This document shows positions 59,793 through 64,000 of a stretch of 64,000 nucleotides of DNA, one piece after another. A program made the translations under genes and the position numbers. Source of the stretch: Helicoverpa zea (lineage: Eukaryota; Arthropoda; Insecta; Lepidoptera; Noctuidae); NCBI RefSeq assembly GCF_022581195.2, contig NC_061458.1:6820001-6884000 (forward strand), written 5' to 3'. Positions within the stretch are counted from its first letter, which is position 1. The number at the start of each line of letters is the position of its first letter. Under the pieces are notes generated by a model that was not told the origin of the DNA, ran no database searches, and saw only the letters and a program-made list of their open reading frames with translations.

Positions 59793-59950
59793 ATGCTCTT
59801 CTCTCCTATCGCCGTCGAGGCGATGAAGTGCAAAGAGGAAAACTGCGAAGTCGGCGTGGTGCTAGAACACAACTCCTTGATCGTGTTGTCCGTTGACAAG
59901 ACCATCGTCTGCCTATGCGGAAGGGATAGGAACAATCCCTTCGAGCGCGG
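59793..59950 (+). CDS. Candidate alternative first coding exon (Cys-containing N-terminus)
   Basis: ATG at 59793 is the first in frame after the stop at 59769 and encodes MLFSPIAVEAMKCKEENCEV, GVVLEHNSLIVLSVDKTI, VCLCGRDRNNPFER, plus two bases GG. Third positions are C/G-rich, unlike the AT-rich neighbourhood, which supports coding. At 59951 the sequence reads GTAATTCT, a possible donor. If not spliced there, the frame ends at once in TAA (53 residues). Cysteines at 13, 18, 40 and 42 (pairs CKEENC and CLC) could bind metal, but no known finger spacing is met. The exon ends in phase 2, the same as the 45797-45890 exon, so both could join one downstream exon. There is no signal peptide. The family is not recognised; either a soluble N-terminal isoform or a standalone micropeptide. 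Confidence 0.5.
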
Positions 59951-62900
59951 GTAATTCTCATCGTTCTGCATTCTGGTACGACGCTAACTGAATACCTCGA
60001 CTAATCTCCTGAGTACTAACAACTGGTAACATCACACAATGGTTGCACAATGGCAGTGACAACACCAGATTGTTACATTACCATCAGAGAACCCGTTGAA
60101 ATCCTAGTTATGCTACAATACTGCAGACGTATTCATACAGAATGAGGTTATAATTTTATGTATTGCCACGAAAACTTACTTTTCTTCTTGAATAAAAAAC
60201 CTGTTTAGTCTTATTTCATTATGCTTGAAGGTTAATGTCTTCAATATGGTCAAGGCGAATTCCTTGCAATTGGTTGTACACTGGTCTATATGTGAATGTT
60301 CTTATAAGAACGGACACTTAAAATAACTGAACATTTTAATTTTGTGCTGTTCTGAAGTTTCCGTGTTCAGTGATTGGTCACTTTATTCGACGTACACCAT
60401 TCTATTCAGAATCCAACAATTCTGTTGAATGAGTCAGAATATTGCTACCGTTGACTGACAAAAACCTGATAGTGGAGCTATATCTACTATGTATAGTAAA
60501 AATAGTATGATGACCGAAAGGAACGTACAAGGTCGTGGCCAGCCGTACAATGGCTTCTGACGAATAATGCTTGAAAGAACCAAATAACTTAATGCACATT
60601 AATATTCATGCTGCATAATGAATAGTTCAGCAGACATTCTGAAACAATTTTACTACAATTTCAAGTCCGTTACTATTGTAATTCCTCTCAATATAGGTTT
60701 GATAGATAATTCAATGATTTATGACTGTCCGCTAGAGGGGAAGTAGTTGCCGGGGCATGCGGAAGCGAATGACAGGTAGATAAAACGGAACTCATAAATA
60801 GTGTACGTAGAAAACTAATTAGTATACATACTACGTCGTAACAAAAAAGGTTAAACAGAGCGGAGGTTGATCATGATAGCCTTCTATCTATATCAGTAAC
60901 ATGTTAACCTACACTGATAGGCCAGGTGCGAGTGTGCAGGTGTAACGACTTTCTTCAAATATCAGAGTAACCTGTATGGCGACCTATCCGTAAACACAGA
61001 CGTGCACGCTGTAAACAAAACCCTGCCAAGAAATGCATCCAAGATCAGACAATGATTACCTGCGTACCTACATCAAGGCTAGATTGGCCGCGAATAAAGA
61101 TTAGTAGTAGGTACGTAAATTTGAAGACAGGAAAGAAAGTTTCGAAAGTTCAATACAATCGATTATATAGTGACAGTGAGTAGATGCGGTCTGTTATGAT
61201 GAATGACATTTGAATACAATCAAATTTTGGTACAGCTTTCAATTTGAAATTGTTCATGAATGAATGTGGTCTAATTTGTCTATAGATTATTCCGTTGTTT
61301 GTTATAGGAAACTTATTAAAAATTTACCCCTGTTGACTCCCATCATATGGCTTGACGTCAATGGTAACAATCGAACATCACTAATAACCATTTATTAATA
61401 CACATTGAATGGCTTTTATTATTTTGTCATCCAGTAACTTCAATGGGAGTCGTGAAGGGGCTATTGTACCTATATAATTACTTGATTGAAAAAAAAAACA
61501 ATCAGTCCAAATGGCATAGGTATCTCAATAAAAACAAAAAATTACGTATTACAAATTATAAAAATATGCTAGAAGCTACGGCAACTGCTATTTATATGTT
61601 TCAAATTAAATAATAAAGCGATAATAGATAGCCTCTGGTTGACGCACTAAGAGGTCAGAAAAAATCTTTGGTTACTAAGTAGCACTCCATAGTTACACAT
61701 TCGTAAACATCGTGAAGATACAAAAGCCTCCGATTGACGCAAGAAGAGGTCAAGAAAAATATTTGGTAGCTAACTATGATGCCATACTGAACCACATATA
61801 AACAGCGTGCTTGATATTTGATAAAACGGTTACAGACAAGAGAAACTGTTGACAACTGGAACGTTCTGGCCAAAGCCATAACTCATCGATTGATTAAACT
61901 CAGTGCCTTCATGTCGATGTTCTGTCATTGCACCAATGTTTTATAAATTACACATCGGTCATATGAATATGAAAACATCATTTAAAACTCGGCCGAAGTT
62001 CTGGAGTTTTGAATTCTCTCATAACAGGACTGATTGACTGGTTTGATACTGGGGTCTATATAAAATTTTAGGAGTATCTTTCCTCAAAATCCTTACCGGG
62101 ACTAATGTCCTTACACCATTGTGAGTCAAATAAGTAGGAGTCCCTCCTTATTCTATTGAATTAATATTCCTAATAGTATATAACATCTGTTATTGAAGTT
62201 ATGACACAAAAATTATCGTAACGACTTCACTACGCATCCCTCGAATTTCTGCTGTGACTAATTGATAACGAAATATGACATAGCATTCGAGTACACAAAA
62301 CAGTGGTTTGTTACATCGTAAATGTTATTATTTACTTTTCAATGTCAAACAATCATGCACCGTACGCACGACCATATAAATCTCTAAGTTTAATACAATG
62401 CAAGTCTTTGTCAGTTGTGATAAACAGAAAACTCAGGTTCATTAATAAGCAAGTGATTATACTAGGACTGATTATATATTCATAATATTTATTACAGCTG
62501 GTAAAAAAAGCAATCGCTGCATCGATGTTTGTTTATATTTTAGCTATACCTTTCAAAGCAATGCAAGTATTTATTGTTTCAAAAATGTTATGGTACAATT
62601 GCACGACATTGAAATCGATTTTTGTGTCATGATAGGTAGTGATCATTCTGTCCATAACAGAATTATGTATGGGTGGCTAGCAACAGATGTTTTCGGATCT
62701 TGAAATACAATCTTCTCGTCTATCCAAATGATTCGATTGTATCGCAAAATAATCTTCGTCTTTTGTTCTTCGCACGAACTGGTCGTTTTTTCTGTTTATA
62801 ACAATATCCTCTAGACGTATCTCAAGGGTAACGACTCATAATGGCTCACTACCTGTGTTTTTTACCCCGCCAGGCACTATTCGAGTCAAAGGCCCGGAGC

Positions 62901-63540
62901 TTTGCTTAAGTTAGTCGTTGCTAAGGGCATTGCACCTTTGCGCTCTCCCTTGCCCTGCAGCCCTACTTTAACTTTTGGAGTCGAAAGCTTTTAACTCGAG
63001 CCTCCCTTACCGTCCTGTGAATGTAAGTGCTGGTCGGAAAGAGATGCAACGTCAGCGTTTAGTGCGTCTACTTTATCCATAAACCCAGCTGTGCGTAAAG
63101 TATTAGCTATACTTTACTATACATATTATACTGTGGACTTTGAACTCGTTTAATGGTGAAATGCAGAACTCCCTCTGATTTATTATTATCTCTGGGATCG
63201 ATACGAGCACGTTTGATTACTTTTATATCTAAAGCTGTTTTAATGAGGGCGTGTTTACTTACTTCTTGTATTATCAGTAACAAGCCAGCTAGAATCTAAC
63301 AGTACTATAACTGTTTAGTGCGTGATCTTGTTTTATGTAGTACTATTAAATCCTAAAACGATGCTTCTAACATCCGCATCAAACAGCTTCATTATTAAAA
63401 TGCTCCTTTATGTATTTGAATCAGGTCCAGAAGCACGCAAGAATAACTGGTGTCACAAAATATATTAAATCAACAGGTTTTTCACTCACAGCCGTCACAA
63501 GTTATAAAATAATTTTACCATTAAAATTCTGAGTAGATAA
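59951..63540. other. Intronic or intergenic stretch with little recognisable content
   Basis: No supportable gene. TGACGTCA occurs at 61353-61360, a diverged tandem duplication at 61631-61786, and a GC-richer patch at about 62860-63020 (CCGCCAGGCACTATTCGAG, CTCTCCCTTGCCCTGCAGCC) has no recognised identity. Other open frames are short and unstructured. Confidence 0.35.
61631..61786. repeat. Diverged direct repeat, 2 x 61 bp, 95-bp offset
   Basis: 61631-61691 and 61726-61786 both read GCCTC(T/C)G(G/A)TTGACGCA, then AAGAGGTCA, then GAAAAA(T)AT, then TTTGGT and CCATA. They are roughly three-quarters identical by eye, separated by 34 bp of unrelated sequence. Confidence 0.7.
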
Positions 63541-63756
63541 ATTTTATAATATTATGTCGGTTAATCGGGACAAACCAACGGTCGGGCCTTCTGGTGCGTC
63601 ATGAGCACTACGATACGATAGCGTCGGGCGCCGCCACGCCACCATTCGTAGTTTTTCGCGGAAAACGGTCATATCGTCAACCGGCCCCCCCTGCCCGCGC
63701 AGACGCCGCGTCATATGCGCATCTATAAAATCCATGCGCGCCCCTCCACTTCAACT
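63541..63756 (+). promoter_or_regulatory. GC-rich core promoter with TATA box
   Basis: The segment is CpG-rich (GCGTCGGGCGCCGCCACGCC, CCTGCCCGCGCAGACGCCGC) and carries TATAAAA at 63724-63730. Initiator-like TCAACTCAGAC lies about 30 bp downstream (63751-63761), the normal spacing. Confidence 0.55.
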
Positions 63757-64000
63757 CAGACGCATGGAGTACTCCGTAGAGGTCGTTTGGCACGAGCGAG
63801 CGCTTTGCTAGGCACCTGCCGGCCACTCTTCACGATATAATTCTAGTCACCAACCGCGCAGCTGAAGCTCGCGTAACGCGGTCTCCCGCGCGTTCCTACG
63901 AACAGTGATATGTGCAATAGCCTAATTACAACAAAATAATTGTGATAATTTATTTAAATTAGTTTTTAGTTTCACGCGTCAATTAGACCGCGATACGGCT
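63757..64000 (+). other. Putative 5' UTR of a transcript leaving the window
   Basis: Downstream of the TATA box the transcript would begin near 63757. The first ATG (63764) opens only a 15-codon upstream frame ending TAG at 63809-63811, typical of long, translationally restrained leaders. No main coding start or splice donor is convincing before 64000, so the gene product cannot be named. Strand and spacing allow it to be a third promoter of the same gene as the 21-kb and 59.6-kb promoters. Confidence 0.4.

Noticed and set aside
61660..61690. miR-9-like seed (TCTTTGGTTA)
   Set aside because: The match ends after ten bases and no hairpin precursor can be folded around it.
1..64000. CRISPR array, operon, riboswitch or prophage
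   Set aside because: The repeats found are minisatellites or transposon parts and do not have CRISPR-like unique spacers. The window has eukaryotic introns and insect transposons, so bacterial feature types do not apply.

Overview
The window is eukaryotic nuclear DNA that is AT-rich, gene-poor and intron-rich. The most likely source is a moth or butterfly (Lepidoptera). The evidence is the repeat landscape: Helitron ends beginning TACTAATATTATAAA, a non-LTR 3' end with a (GAT)n tail, tRNA-like SINE heads, the CCTTCCTCTTGA-type dispersed repeat, frequent TAGGTACCTA strings, and long introns with GTAAGT/CAG splice sites. There is no bacterial-type gene organisation, and most open frames above 60 codons are chance frames in AT-rich DNA.

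Layout. 1-21.0 kb is mostly unannotatable intergenic or intronic DNA. It holds one small two-exon gene for a Cys-rich zinc-binding protein (6167-6576), a Helitron 5' end (729), old repeats, and an unassigned membrane-protein-like open frame (8302-8805). At 21.0 kb a CpG-richer first exon begins on the + strand. It ends in codon phase 1 and fits exactly, in phase and with an upstream in-frame stop, onto a strong exon at 45797-45890 that encodes one transmembrane segment. The 24.5-kb intron between them contains a Helitron, a three-level nest of transposons (two hAT-type elements with perfect 8-bp target duplications inside a non-LTR remnant, 26.7-29.3 kb), and a non-LTR 3' fragment with a 13-bp target duplication (32 kb).

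45.9-64 kb contains a Harbinger-like MITE (48.1 kb), a very young LTR retroelement on the minus strand (51384-57125), a second first-exon candidate at 59.6-59.95 kb encoding a Cys-containing N-terminus, and a TATA-box promoter at 63.7 kb whose transcript leaves the window. The LTR element has 198-bp LTRs that read as identical, a 5-bp target duplication, a PPT and a PBS, but no gag-pol.

The 45.8-kb and 59.8-kb exons end in the same codon phase (phase 2). My working model is one gene with several promoters: one N-terminus carries a membrane anchor and another is soluble and Cys-rich, both joining common exons beyond 64 kb. I could not name the gene. The most unusual object is the LTR element. 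It carries two related minisatellites (65-bp and 105-bp monomers), a GC-richer gene-like stretch antisense to the element, and splice-donor-like sites in its leader, all in place of its own coding genes.
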